A stretch of 64,000 nt of DNA. Origin: Sphaerochaeta sp. (lineage in GTDB: Bacteria; Spirochaetota; Spirochaetia; Sphaerochaetales; Sphaerochaetaceae). Below, one piece after another: positions 1 to 7,723 of this stretch. A model generated the notes under the pieces. That model had not been told where the DNA came from, did no database searches, and saw only the letters and a program-made list of their open reading frames with translations. The stretch is taken from assembly GCA_022482495.1 (NCBI GenBank), contig JAKVPA010000005.1:124001-188000 (forward strand), written 5' to 3'. A program made the translations under genes and the position numbers. Each line of letters starts with the position of its first letter. The first letter of the stretch is position 1.

Positions 1-2
1 GA

Positions 3-497
3 CTCGGAGGCCGTGAGACGGTCTTCGATGATCCGTTGGAGGGGGAGCGCAACGGGTTCGTCGCGCTGCCCTTTGTGCTGAAGACCCACAAGCCGTTCGA
101 TCTCCTTGTCATCTCACTGGGAACCAACGACACCAAGTCGATCTTCCACGCTTCATCGAAGGTGATCACCAAGGGGTTGGAACGGCTGGTGGTATACGCC
201 CAGCGGTTTGACTATGGCCCGGGAAACCCGGTACCCAGGATCCTGTTGGTTTCTCCGATTCACGTCGGGACGGACCTTTCCCGTTGTCCGTTCCCCTCGT
301 TTGACCAGGATTCCATCACGAAGAGCAGGCAGCTTGCTCCGCTGATCAAGGAACTGGCCGACCGCACCGGTTGCGCGTTCCTGGACGCGGCGCTGGTGGC
401 GTCCCCCAGCCAGACGGACCAGATCCACATGGACAAGGAATCCCACCTTGCCCTTGCCCATGCCATCGCGGACAAAATACAGGAGATGGAAAGATGA
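3..497 (+). CDS. SGNH/GDSL-family hydrolase, 5' truncated by window edge
   Basis: The reading frame is open to the left edge of the window, so only the C-terminal ~164 residues are present; a TTG at 36 is internal, not the start. The frame begins LGGRETVFDDP and contains SLGTND (block III oxyanion-hole Asn of SGNH esterases) and near the end TDQIH, the block V DxxH that supplies the catalytic Asp and His. The family hydrolyses acyl esters on lipids or sugars (arylesterase/acetylesterase type); the real substrate is unknown. The nucleophile Ser block lies outside the window. The stop overlaps the next start (ATGA), which indicates translational coupling with the small downstream gene. Confidence 0.75.
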   Translation, partial: LGGRETVFDDPLEGERNGFVALPFVLKTHKPFDLLVISLGTNDTKSIFHASSKVITKGLERLVVYAQRFDYGPGNPVPRILLVSPIHVGTDLSRCPFPSFDQDSITKSRQLAPLIKELADRTGCAFLDAALVASPSQTDQIHMDKESHLALAHAIADKIQEMER

Positions 498-703
498 AGC
501 GGCATGCCCCCGGACGGTTCGATCCAGAGGCGCAGCGCGCCGTGATTATCCAGAGCGTCTGTACCGGGGAGCAGAGCCTGTGCTTCATCGACAAAAAGGA
601 TGGGACGGAACATCAGGTGGGCTGCATCCGCAGTCCTGAGGACCTGGAGGCCTATCTGAAGGAATATCATCTGCGCCTGTCGCAGATCGAGCGGGAGGTG
701 TAG
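494..703 (+). CDS. hypothetical 69-residue protein
   Basis: The start at 494 overlaps the stop of the SGNH gene (ATGA), and the stop is one base before the MazG-like gene, so the three form one transcription unit. I chose this ATG over upstream in-frame starts because those would run far into the esterase gene and encode Pro/Gly-rich antisense-like sequence. The protein is charged and soluble, has two cysteines, no membrane segment and no motif I recognise; the C-terminal third is a predicted amphipathic helix (EDLEAYLKEYHLRLSQIE). Function unknown. It may serve the same nucleotide-sanitising unit as its neighbour, but that rests only on position. Confidence 0.55.
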   Translation: MKRHAPGRFDPEAQRAVIIQSVCTGEQSLCFIDKKDGTEHQVGCIRSPEDLEAYLKEYHLRLSQIEREV

Positions 704-704
704 C

Positions 705-1046
705 ATGCTGAATCGGGAAATTGAGGAAGAGATTAGGACGTTCGTCCATGAGCGGAACTGGGAACAGTTCCATACGCCGAAGGATCTGGCCATTTCCATC
801 TCGCTGGAGGCCAACGAGCTGCTGGAGAAGTTCCAGTGGTCCGGCAAAGAGACGGATGTGCCGGCCAAGCGGGACGGGATGAAGGAAGAGCTGGCCGACG
901 TGTTCATCTACTGCTTCATGATGGCTGATGCCATCGGGGTGGACCCCCGGTCCATCATCCAGGAGAAACTGGAACAGAACCGGAAGAAGTACCCCGTCTC
1001 GCTCTCCTACGGAAACTCCCTGAAATACACCGAGCTGAAAGGCTGA
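705..1046 (+). CDS. MazG-like nucleotide pyrophosphohydrolase
   Basis: 113 residues, the usual size of single-domain all-alpha NTP pyrophosphatases of the MazG-like/RS21-C6 group, which cleave (d)NTPs to the monophosphate and pyrophosphate and clean damaged or surplus nucleotides from the pool. The magnesium-binding signature is visible as EANELLE near residue 34 followed by EELADVF near residue 65 (ExxE...ExxD). The N-terminal stretch RNWEQFHTPKDLAISISLEA is typical of this group. It is the third gene of a tight cluster. Its TGA directly abuts the TAG of the convergent pectate lyase gene, so there is no room for a dedicated terminator. The exact substrate (for example dCTP) cannot be read from sequence. 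Confidence 0.82.
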   Translation: MLNREIEEEIRTFVHERNWEQFHTPKDLAISISLEANELLEKFQWSGKETDVPAKRDGMKEELADVFIYCFMMADAIGVDPRSIIQEKLEQNRKKYPVSLSYGNSLKYTELKG

Positions 1047-3890
1047 CTACAGGTTTGCCCCGCTTCCTGAGCTCTGGGAGAACAGCCCATGGGTGTCGAT
1101 CGTCCAGGCGTCGGTGACCGTCGGGGTGATGGTCATGTCGGTGGAGGTGAAGATCGATTTCTCCCGCTTGGTCTCCCCGTTGCTTGAAACCGCGCCATCC
1201 CAGAAGAAGTTGGTCGCGTCCTTTCCGTCGTATTCAGTGATGGTGTCCGCCTGTCCTCCGGCAAACGAAAGGACACCGGTGACGGAGAAGGAACGCGCTC
1301 CGCTTCCTTTCCCGTACAGCGCGATATTGCTTGCCGCATTCCCATAACTGGTCACCTCCTTGAGGCGCACCGCCGGATTGCTGTTGCTGGTGATGCCGCT
1401 CGCCCCGTTGGCGTAGGCGATGCTGTCCGAAAGGAGGTGTGGTACGGCGATGCCGTCCCCTCCCAGCTTGAAACCGTTGCCGTCTCCGTTCCCTGATCCA
1501 TCGGACAGGCTCCCGTTGCCGTAGGCGACGCACCGCTGGATGGTCACCGCGCCGATCGGGCCGGTCTCGATTTTGGCGTACAGATCCCAGCCGTCATCGA
1601 TGTTGTGGTAGGCGATGCAGTCGGAGAACAGGTTCCCGTCCCCGACGGTCAGTTTGGCGGCGAAGCCGTCGGCATTGTTCTGGGCGCTGTCGCAGTTGTC
1701 GTGGCTGATGCAACCGACCACCCGGTTGCGGGCAGGCCATTTCTCGTACGGTTCGGTGCTGGAGCCGGAGATCTGGATGCCGGTGTCCCCGCATCGGTAG
1801 GCGTAGACGCCTTGGACCAGGTTGTCGTTGCCGGCGATCTGCAGTCCCTTGACGTTGTCCGGCGTGTTGGTGATGTCGATGTTTTGGATCACCCAGTAGG
1901 AGCCCCACAGTTGCATGCCACCGCCCGCCATGGAGAAATCCAGAACGCTCCGGCTTTCCGCCTTGAGGGTTTTGGGTTTTCCCGGTTTTCCGTCATTGCC
2001 ACGTTGGATGAGAAGCGGTCTGGTAAGATGATACTCCGGGTCGGTCAGCACGATCGTCTGGCTGGGGGCGCAGAACGCCACGGCGCTGGAGATATCCAGC
2101 GGGTCGCTTCGGCTTCCATCTCCGAACGGAGAGCCGTTGTTGGACGCGTACAGTGTGGTTCCGGGATAGGAGAGGTAGATGACGGACAGGGAGGTGGATA
2201 CGGCCTGTGAGCTTGCCACATACCGTTTGGCTTCCTTGTCGTAGCTTGCCATGGTGGAGCCGGGGTACGGCGCCCATCCCTCCTTGGGCTGGAATGTGAT
2301 CTCATAATCGTTGATGCCTTTCTCCAGCGTCAGGATTTTGGTGAAGGTGGTGTCCGCCGTTACGCGTTCCTTGTCCAGCAGCACCGGGCCGTTGTGCCGT
2401 TTGACGGTCAGATATCCGTCACAGTTTGCCACATAGGCGAACGGGTAGGCCGCGTCGCTGTACGTGGTGGGGCTGTCCACCTTGGTGGTGATGGGGATCA
2501 AATCCAGTGGTTTGGGGATTCCCGGAGGATCATCCGCTTTGTTCGTCGTGGTGAACTGGACGTCGTTGACGGTGACGTTGCACCCCCGGGCGACGACGAA
2601 GCCGACGTACAGATGGTCGGGATCCAGCACGGACAGGGCGTCCGGTTCGTACAGGATGTACTCCTCGATGGTGTCTTCGCTGGCGATGGTCCGCTTGAAG
2701 ATGGCGTGGTAGCCGGTGTTGTCCTTCTTCAGGGTCAGGCGGTACACGTCTCCGGTCCGTACCAGATCGCTCTGGTCGTAGCTGAACGCGTGGCTTTCCG
2801 AGGTGCCGTATTGGGCGATGGCCTGGTCTCCTCCGTTGATGATCTCATCGGTAAGACCGGTGACGAACCGGGCTCCCAGCGTATCCTTGCTGGTCTTCTT
2901 CACGCCTCCGATCGTCTCCTCGAACTTCGTCGCGATGATGGCGGCGCTGTTGGTGTAGTGGTTGACCGACGAGACGCCTTGTTCCCCCAGCCGGTCCATG
3001 GCCATCAGGCCGAATCCTTCCTGTCCGTCGGCCACCGGATTGATGTAGTCGATGTGGAACGTCGCCGTCAGGGTGAAGTTCTCCGTCTTCGGATCCAGCG
3101 TAGTGTACAGGAACGATACGCCATCGTGGAATGCGGTGAATTTTCCCCCTTTCTCGATGATGGCCCCGTCCTTGCTGAAGGTGCAGCTGGCAAGCTGGAA
3201 CGACAGGTCATCCCCATCCAGAAGGGTGAAGGTGTTCAGTGTCGGTTTGGTGCTCTGTCCGAATTCAGTGAACGTCCAGATCCGCTCCGCTTCTTTCCTC
3301 GCCGTTTTGGTGATCGTCTGGCTTTCCGCCTGCCCATTCCCCCGGGTCGCCCGTACCGTGATGGCGTATTTCGTCCCGACGGAAAGACCTTTCAGCGTGA
3401 CGGAGGTGTCCGTGGTGCGGCTCACCGTGGCGAACATCCCACCGCGCACCGCCGTGACGGTGTATCCGTCCGCTTCCTTGACCGGATCCCATTGGACGAG
3501 CAGCGTCCCGCCTCCCAGGTTCCGTACCGTGACGGTGGGAGCCTGGAGCACCAGGGTGAAGGGGAACGAGACGGACGGGGAGTACTGGCTCTCCTCTCCT
3601 TTGACCGCCTTGACCCGGGTGAAGTACGTTCCGCTGGCATCCAACGTGAAGTATGCTTTTTTGGCGTCTTTCCTGCTTCGGCCCACCTTCTGGGTGGAGA
3701 GGAGATTCCCTTGGGCGTCGTACAGTTCCACTTCCGCCTTGTCCGCCGTTTCCGCTGAGGTGGACAGCGTGAAGGATACCTTCACGTCATTTCCGTCGGT
3801 ATCAATGCCGGTGATCGTCGGCATCCAGTCGGAAGCCCAGAGGGACGTGACGCAAAGAAGGGTGAGCAGCAGCAGGGAAAGGCGTCGCAT
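1047..3890 (-). CDS. secreted multidomain pectate lyase, polysaccharide lyase family 9
   Basis: 947 residues. Residues 1-20 form a signal peptide (hydrophobic LLLLTLLCVTSL, then WAS). Residues ~25-195 look like two fibronectin-III-type domains, ~200-450 a beta-sandwich (LamG-like) module, and ~560-930 a right-handed parallel beta-helix. The helix contains the PL9 hallmark NADGFAAKL around residue 746, whose Lys corresponds to the catalytic base known for PL9 enzymes, and DDGWDLYAK just after it. PL9 enzymes cleave pectate by beta-elimination, calcium dependent, to unsaturated oligogalacturonides. It lies 3 nt downstream of a small secreted protein and is likely co-transcribed with it. It probably acts outside the cell or in the periplasm and feeds the downstream GH28/GH105/ABC genes. 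No cell-wall anchor is visible. Confidence 0.87.
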   Translation of the reverse strand: MRRLSLLLLTLLCVTSLWASDWMPTITGIDTDGNDVKVSFTLSTSAETADKAEVELYDAQGNLLSTQKVGRSRKDAKKAYFTLDASGTYFTRVKAVKGEESQYSPSVSFPFTLVLQAPTVTVRNLGGGTLLVQWDPVKEADGYTVTAVRGGMFATVSRTTDTSVTLKGLSVGTKYAITVRATRGNGQAESQTITKTARKEAERIWTFTEFGQSTKPTLNTFTLLDGDDLSFQLASCTFSKDGAIIEKGGKFTAFHDGVSFLYTTLDPKTENFTLTATFHIDYINPVADGQEGFGLMAMDRLGEQGVSSVNHYTNSAAIIATKFEETIGGVKKTSKDTLGARFVTGLTDEIINGGDQAIAQYGTSESHAFSYDQSDLVRTGDVYRLTLKKDNTGYHAIFKRTIASEDTIEEYILYEPDALSVLDPDHLYVGFVVARGCNVTVNDVQFTTTNKADDPPGIPKPLDLIPITTKVDSPTTYSDAAYPFAYVANCDGYLTVKRHNGPVLLDKERVTADTTFTKILTLEKGINDYEITFQPKEGWAPYPGSTMASYDKEAKRYVASSQAVSTSLSVIYLSYPGTTLYASNNGSPFGDGSRSDPLDISSAVAFCAPSQTIVLTDPEYHLTRPLLIQRGNDGKPGKPKTLKAESRSVLDFSMAGGGMQLWGSYWVIQNIDITNTPDNVKGLQIAGNDNLVQGVYAYRCGDTGIQISGSSTEPYEKWPARNRVVGCISHDNCDSAQNNADGFAAKLTVGDGNLFSDCIAYHNIDDGWDLYAKIETGPIGAVTIQRCVAYGNGSLSDGSGNGDGNGFKLGGDGIAVPHLLSDSIAYANGASGITSNSNPAVRLKEVTSYGNAASNIALYGKGSGARSFSVTGVLSFAGGQADTITEYDGKDATNFFWDGAVSSNGETKREKSIFTSTDMTITPTVTDAWTIDTHGLFSQSSGSGANL

Positions 3891-3893
3891 AGG

Positions 3894-4391
3894 CTACTCC
3901 ACGACCACGGCGTACAGGTTGATGCCGCTTCCTTTGGAGAAAAGGAGGTACGAGCCATCCTGCAGAATGGTGAAGGTTCCGATCCCGGCATGGGCGCCGT
4001 CATCCGCCGGTGCGGTGATCGTCCCCACTTCCGTTCCGTCGGCGGTGGTGACCGCCAGGATCCGGGCGTCCGTCTTGGACGAGCTGTTCAGGTAGACGGT
4101 CAGCGTCTCTCCTGCTTTGGCGGGAACGGAGACGCACCGATAGGTGGGTTTCCCCGAGCCGTTCAGTTTGATCCGCAGGTTGAACACCTCTCCGTCGGCG
4201 GCTTCCCGCACCTGGTCGATCCGTTCGATGGTGACTCCTTTGTCCGCCGTGGCGATGATGGTCACGTCGTCGAACGTCTTTGAGGATGGCAGACTTGCGG
4301 GATCCAGATCATTTGCCGAAAGATACGCTTCGCTGAACGCGGGACTGACGCACAGAACCGCGAGCAGCAGGCAGAGCACAACATGTTTCAT
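3894..4391 (-). CDS. secreted protein, putative carbohydrate-binding partner of the PL9 lyase
   Basis: 165 residues from the ATG at 4391, chosen because AAAGGAG lies 7 nt upstream; a TTG two codons earlier is weaker. Residues 1-20 are a signal peptide (VVLCLLLAVLCVSPAFSEA). The rest is rich in beta-strand and Ser/Thr. It ends in GSGINLYAVVVE, a tail resembling beta-sandwich modules attached to pectate lyases. I do not recognise a named family. The gene is first in a two-gene unit with the PL9 lyase (3 nt apart), so a role in binding or presenting pectin is a reasonable inference; there are no visible catalytic residues. Confidence 0.68.
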   Translation of the reverse strand: MKHVVLCLLLAVLCVSPAFSEAYLSANDLDPASLPSSKTFDDVTIIATADKGVTIERIDQVREAADGEVFNLRIKLNGSGKPTYRCVSVPAKAGETLTVYLNSSSKTDARILAVTTADGTEVGTITAPADDGAHAGIGTFTILQDGSYLLFSKGSGINLYAVVVE

Positions 4392-4410
4392 ATCCAAACT
4401 CCTTTTTTTC

Positions 4411-4439
4411 AGTATAGATGCGCTTTTTTCGAAAAGAAG
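4411..4439 (-). promoter_or_regulatory. possible promoter of the PL9 unit
   Basis: On the minus strand TATACT (4411-4416) makes a good -10 box, 20 bp upstream of the chosen start codon. The region 17 bp further upstream (CTTCTT) is a poor -35, as expected if an activator is needed. Proposed by eye only. Confidence 0.3.
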
Positions 4440-4504
4440 ATGGATGTTTCTGGATATTTCCGACCACGCTAGGCATCTTCGCGCCTCTGTGGTAGGCTCT
4501 GGGT

Positions 4505-5299
4505 GTGTACCACGGCATTTTCTTCTGCGACATTGACGGCACGTTGATCCCCCATGGGCAGGCGTACGCTTCTCCTTCGCTGGTCTCCCTGATGCGTGAG
4601 GCGCCCCGGTCGGGGTGGCTGTTCTGCATCGACAGCGGCCGGATGTACCCGTCGGTGCGTCGGGCGTTCCCTGATATGGAAGACCACATGGTCGTCACCT
4701 GCAGTACCGGAGGACGGATGTTCTGGCAGGGGAAGGAGATCGGGGATGCGAAGACGATCGACCGTGAGACGGTGGAAAAGATCGCCAAGGACACGCTGGA
4801 TGAAGGGTATGCCCTGCTGGTCGCCGCCGATGAGACGTTGTACATCCTGGGCAGGGAAGGCGCGTCTCTGGACGCGTTGCTTGCCAGACAGCACGCCACC
4901 GTCCGCCTGATCCATCATCTGGATGTGGTGGAAGGGAACATCCACCAACTGACCGTGGTGTATCCGCTCTCTGATCCCCAGGCCGTCCCCTTTTTCCAAC
5001 AGCGGTGGGGTGGCGTGCTGAACGTCGCGACCAGCGGTTCCGGGTTGATCGACCTTGCGCCGGCAAACAAAGGGGATGGCGTACGGCGCGTCCTGGACTA
5101 TTTCGGGGTTCCGGTGCAGCACTCCTGGGCGTTCGGTGATGATGAGAACGATGTGCCGATGTTCCAGGCGGTGGCATATCCCTTCGTGATGGAAAACGCG
5201 TCGGAATCGTTGAAACGGCGGTTTCCTTTGCACTGCCGGAGCGTCGAGGAGACGGTACGGGACATCATGGGATCGCCGGCACCAGGGGTGAAGGGATAA
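4505..5299 (+). CDS. HAD-superfamily hydrolase, Cof type
   Basis: 264 residues starting at GTG. Motif I is CDIDGTL at residues ~8-14 (nucleophile and acid/base Asp pair), motif II the Ser of CIDSGRMY near residue 42, and motif IV GDDENDVPMF near residue 208 (magnesium-binding Asp pair). The insertion of a cap between motifs II and III makes this the Cof/type IIB branch, soluble phosphatases of sugar phosphates or related metabolites. The substrate cannot be predicted. The Shine-Dalgarno is weak. It sits between the divergent PL9 unit and the GGDEF pair, with no obvious functional link to either. Confidence 0.87.
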   Translation: MYHGIFFCDIDGTLIPHGQAYASPSLVSLMREAPRSGWLFCIDSGRMYPSVRRAFPDMEDHMVVTCSTGGRMFWQGKEIGDAKTIDRETVEKIAKDTLDEGYALLVAADETLYILGREGASLDALLARQHATVRLIHHLDVVEGNIHQLTVVYPLSDPQAVPFFQQRWGGVLNVATSGSGLIDLAPANKGDGVRRVLDYFGVPVQHSWAFGDDENDVPMFQAVAYPFVMENASESLKRRFPLHCRSVEETVRDIMGSPAPGVKG

Positions 5300-5367
5300 C
5301 AATCCCATTGGTTTTCTCTGAGAGAGCGTTTTGTTTTGTTCCGGAAAAACGTATACGGGTTTCAGCT

Positions 5368-6511
5368 ATGGAAGAGGTTGGGGAACGTTGGGTAAGATCG
5401 CATCAGGACGAATTGTTCAAGACGCATCATGATGAGATTGATGCGTACAATCTGCTCACGCTCAAACGGATTGTGTTGATCTTCGCGTTCCTGATGTTCA
5501 TCCTCTTCCTGGTGGTGGTGTTTGATGATGAAAAAGCAGGTGTTGGTGCCGGTGTATTCGATCTGCTTTGGATGCGCGCTGATGATGGAAGGTCTGGCAT
5601 ATACAGCCTTTGGGAAGTGGCATCCGCGGATTCTCCTGTACATCTGGTTTTCCATCCTGATGCTGTTCAGCATCTACCTGAGCGTCATCTACCACCCGTA
5701 TCAACGGGCCACCATCATGCTTGGACTGTTCTGCATCTTCCCGCTGTGCATTGTGGACAAGCCGCTGCGCGTCAACCTGTTTCTGGGAATATTCTTTGTG
5801 CTCCACGCCATTCTGAGTTTCAGAATGAAAGCATCTTCCATCGCCTCAGATGACCTGGTCAACAGTTTGTGCTTTTATCTTACCGGGGGGATTCTTGGCA
5901 GGACTGCCATCCTGACCAGGTTGATGGCCTATGAAGGGAAGCGCCGGTTATCCGTGGAAAAGGATACCGACATCCTGACCGGGCTGTTCAACCGGAGAAA
6001 GCTCTGTGAGGTATTGGCGTCGTTCGCCGACCGCCGCGTCCCGCATCCCTCCGGCGTGATGATGCTGGATATCGATGACTTCAAGAAGTACAACGACCGG
6101 TACGGCCATGTCCGTGGGGATGCCTGCCTGCAGAAGACCGGGGAGCTGTTGAACCGTATGGGAGGGGAGCGGAACATGGTCTCCTACCGGTACGGTGGCG
6201 AGGAGTTTGTCGTTTTGGTGTACGGAAGCGGTGGACAGAAGTTGTACGGGTTGGCGGAACGGATCCGCACGGCGATCTCCCAAGTGGATATCCAGGGGGT
6301 GCATGTCACCGCCAGCATCGGCGTGGTTGCCACCTTCGCTTCCGACCGTCCCGATTTCTCCGCCGTGGTGGACGAGGCGGACAAGGCGATGTACCAGGCA
6401 AAACGCCAAGGCAAGAACCAGGTCTGTTTCGGCTGTCCGATGTCATCCAAACCCAAAAGACAGTATACGAAATGTGAGGATTCGGAAGGAAATCCTCATC
6501 AGAAAGCGTAA
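5368..6511 (+). CDS. membrane GGDEF diguanylate cyclase, frameshifted at 5531-5535
   Basis: Start at ATG 5368 (MEEVGERWVRSHQDELF), which aligns with the start of the paralogue at 6623. The frame breaks at an A5 run (5531-5535). Reading four A residues instead of five joins FDDEK to QVLVPVY and gives a 380-residue protein that aligns without gaps to its paralogue across the junction. The N-terminal ~190 residues hold about five or six hydrophobic segments. The C-terminal domain carries RYGGEEF (active A-site) and lacks the RxxD inhibitory site five residues before it (ERNM there), so product inhibition by c-di-GMP is probably absent. The family makes c-di-GMP from two GTP. Without correction the N-terminal fragment ends at 5853. 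It may be a sequence error, a pseudogene or a slippage switch. Confidence 0.85.
5957..6234 (+). repeat. long direct repeat, copy 1 (GGDEF catalytic core)
   Basis: These 278 bases match 7211-7488 (offset 1254) with about four differences that I could find, while the flanking membrane-domain sequences of the two genes are clearly diverged. A second nearly identical block follows at about 6302-6440. Confidence 0.88.
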
Positions 6512-6550
6512 GAAATCGTTCAGATGGTTCTTCCGAATCTTGCGTTTTTT
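6479..6550 (+). terminator. long-loop inverted repeat with T tract, possible terminator
   Basis: GATTCGGAAG (6479-6488) is perfectly complementary to CTTCCGAATC (6530-6539) and is followed after TTGCG by seven T residues. The 41-nt loop contains the stop codon of the first GGDEF gene (6509-6511). A classic terminator has a short loop, so this is a weak call; it could also be an mRNA stability structure. Confidence 0.3.
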
Positions 6551-6622
6551 TGCCCTTTTTTGTGGTTTGATGGGTGGAAATATTCGCTTTTCCCAAGGTA
6601 ATGCCTATACTTTCTTCAATAT

Positions 6623-7720
6623 ATGGAAAACGTGCAGGAACATTGGGTGAAAACGCATCGTGATGAACTTTTCACCGTCAATCAAGAAGAGATCCGAAAA
6701 TACAACCTCCGTATGTTCAAGCGGCTCGTCCTGCTCTGCGGAGGCCTGATGGCCCTGATGTTCATCGTGGTGCCGTTCAGCGCGGCGAAGCATTCCTTGC
6801 TCAACATGTACCTTTCCTGTTTTGTCGCGGCAGTGGTGCTGGGTATCCTCGCCTACACACCCTTCGGATCCAGACATCCCCGTATCCTGTTGTACGTGGG
6901 GTTTGCTGTCTTGCTGTTGTTTGCCATCTACCTGAGCGTTGTCCACGCCCCCACCCAACGGGCCACCATCCTCTTGGGGTTGTTCTGCGTCTTTCCGCTG
7001 TGCATCGTCGACAAGCCACTGAGGACGGATCTGTTCCTTGGCGCGTTCCTCGTCCTGCACACCATCCTGGGATTCCTGCTGAAACCCAAAGTCATCGCGT
7101 TCGATGATGTGGTCAACTGTTTCTGCTTTTATCTTGCCGGCATGGTCATCGGGCGTTCCGTCATCCTGACCCGGTTGGGGTCGCTTGAGGCCCAGCGGCG
7201 TCTGGCCATCGAAAAGGATACCGACATCCTGACCGGGTTGTTCAACCGAAGAAAGCTCTGTGAGGTATTGGCGTCGTTCGCCGACCGCCGCGTCCCGCAT
7301 CCCTCCGGCGTGATGATGCTGGATATCGATGACTTCAAGAAGTACAACGACCGGTACGGCCATGTCCGTGGGGATGCCTGCCTGCAGAAGACCGGGGAGC
7401 TGTTGAACCGTATGGGAGGGGAGCGGAACATGGTCTCCTACCGGTACGGTGGCGAGGAATTCGTCGTTTTGGTGTACGGAAGCGGTGGGGACGTGTTGTT
7501 TGATGATGCCCAAGCGATCAAAGAGGCCATCAGTCAGGAGAATTTCCAAGGGATTCATGTCACCGCCAGCATCGGTGTGGTTGCCACCTTCGCGTCCGAC
7601 CGTCCCGATTTCTCCACCGTGGTGGACGAGGCGGACAAGGCGATGTACCAGGCCAAGCGCCAAGGCAAGAACCAGGTCTGTTTTGGCTGTCCGATCCCAG
7701 ATATAGTATCCGGAATCTGA
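6623..7720 (+). CDS. membrane GGDEF diguanylate cyclase, intact paralogue
   Basis: 365 residues. A cytoplasmic N-terminus (MENVQEHWVKTHRDELF) is followed by about six hydrophobic segments between residues ~32 and 190, with no recognisable periplasmic sensor domain. A GGDEF domain follows: LFNRRKL, LDIDDFKKYND (metal and substrate Asp) and RYGGEEF. The RxxD I-site position reads ERNM, so feedback inhibition is unlikely. The product is c-di-GMP at the inner membrane. Tandem with the frameshifted paralogue; the catalytic cores are nearly identical in DNA. It ends 3 bp from the convergent lacZ stop. Confidence 0.92.
   Translation: MENVQEHWVKTHRDELFTVNQEEIRKYNLRMFKRLVLLCGGLMALMFIVVPFSAAKHSLLNMYLSCFVAAVVLGILAYTPFGSRHPRILLYVGFAVLLLFAIYLSVVHAPTQRATILLGLFCVFPLCIVDKPLRTDLFLGAFLVLHTILGFLLKPKVIAFDDVVNCFCFYLAGMVIGRSVILTRLGSLEAQRRLAIEKDTDILTGLFNRRKLCEVLASFADRRVPHPSGVMMLDIDDFKKYNDRYGHVRGDACLQKTGELLNRMGGERNMVSYRYGGEEFVVLVYGSGGDVLFDDAQAIKEAISQENFQGIHVTASIGVVATFASDRPDFSTVVDEADKAMYQAKRQGKNQVCFGCPIPDIVSGI
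7211..7488 (+). repeat. long direct repeat, copy 2 (GGDEF catalytic core)
   Basis: Partner of 5957-6234. Differences seen include C/T in GGGYTG, G/A in ACCRAG and two changes in GAGGARTTYGTCG. A substrate for recombination that would delete or fuse the two genes. Confidence 0.88.
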
Positions 7721-7723
7721 TGT

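Noticed and set aside
2394-3758. 454-codon plus-strand frame opposite the PL9 gene
   Set aside because: Val/Gly/Arg-rich shadow of a gene with clear domains and motifs on the other strand.
5308-5853. Independent 181-residue membrane gene before the GGDEF gene
   Set aside because: Its first 50 residues align with the N-terminus of the paralogue at 6623; the rest after 5535 is out-of-frame sequence.
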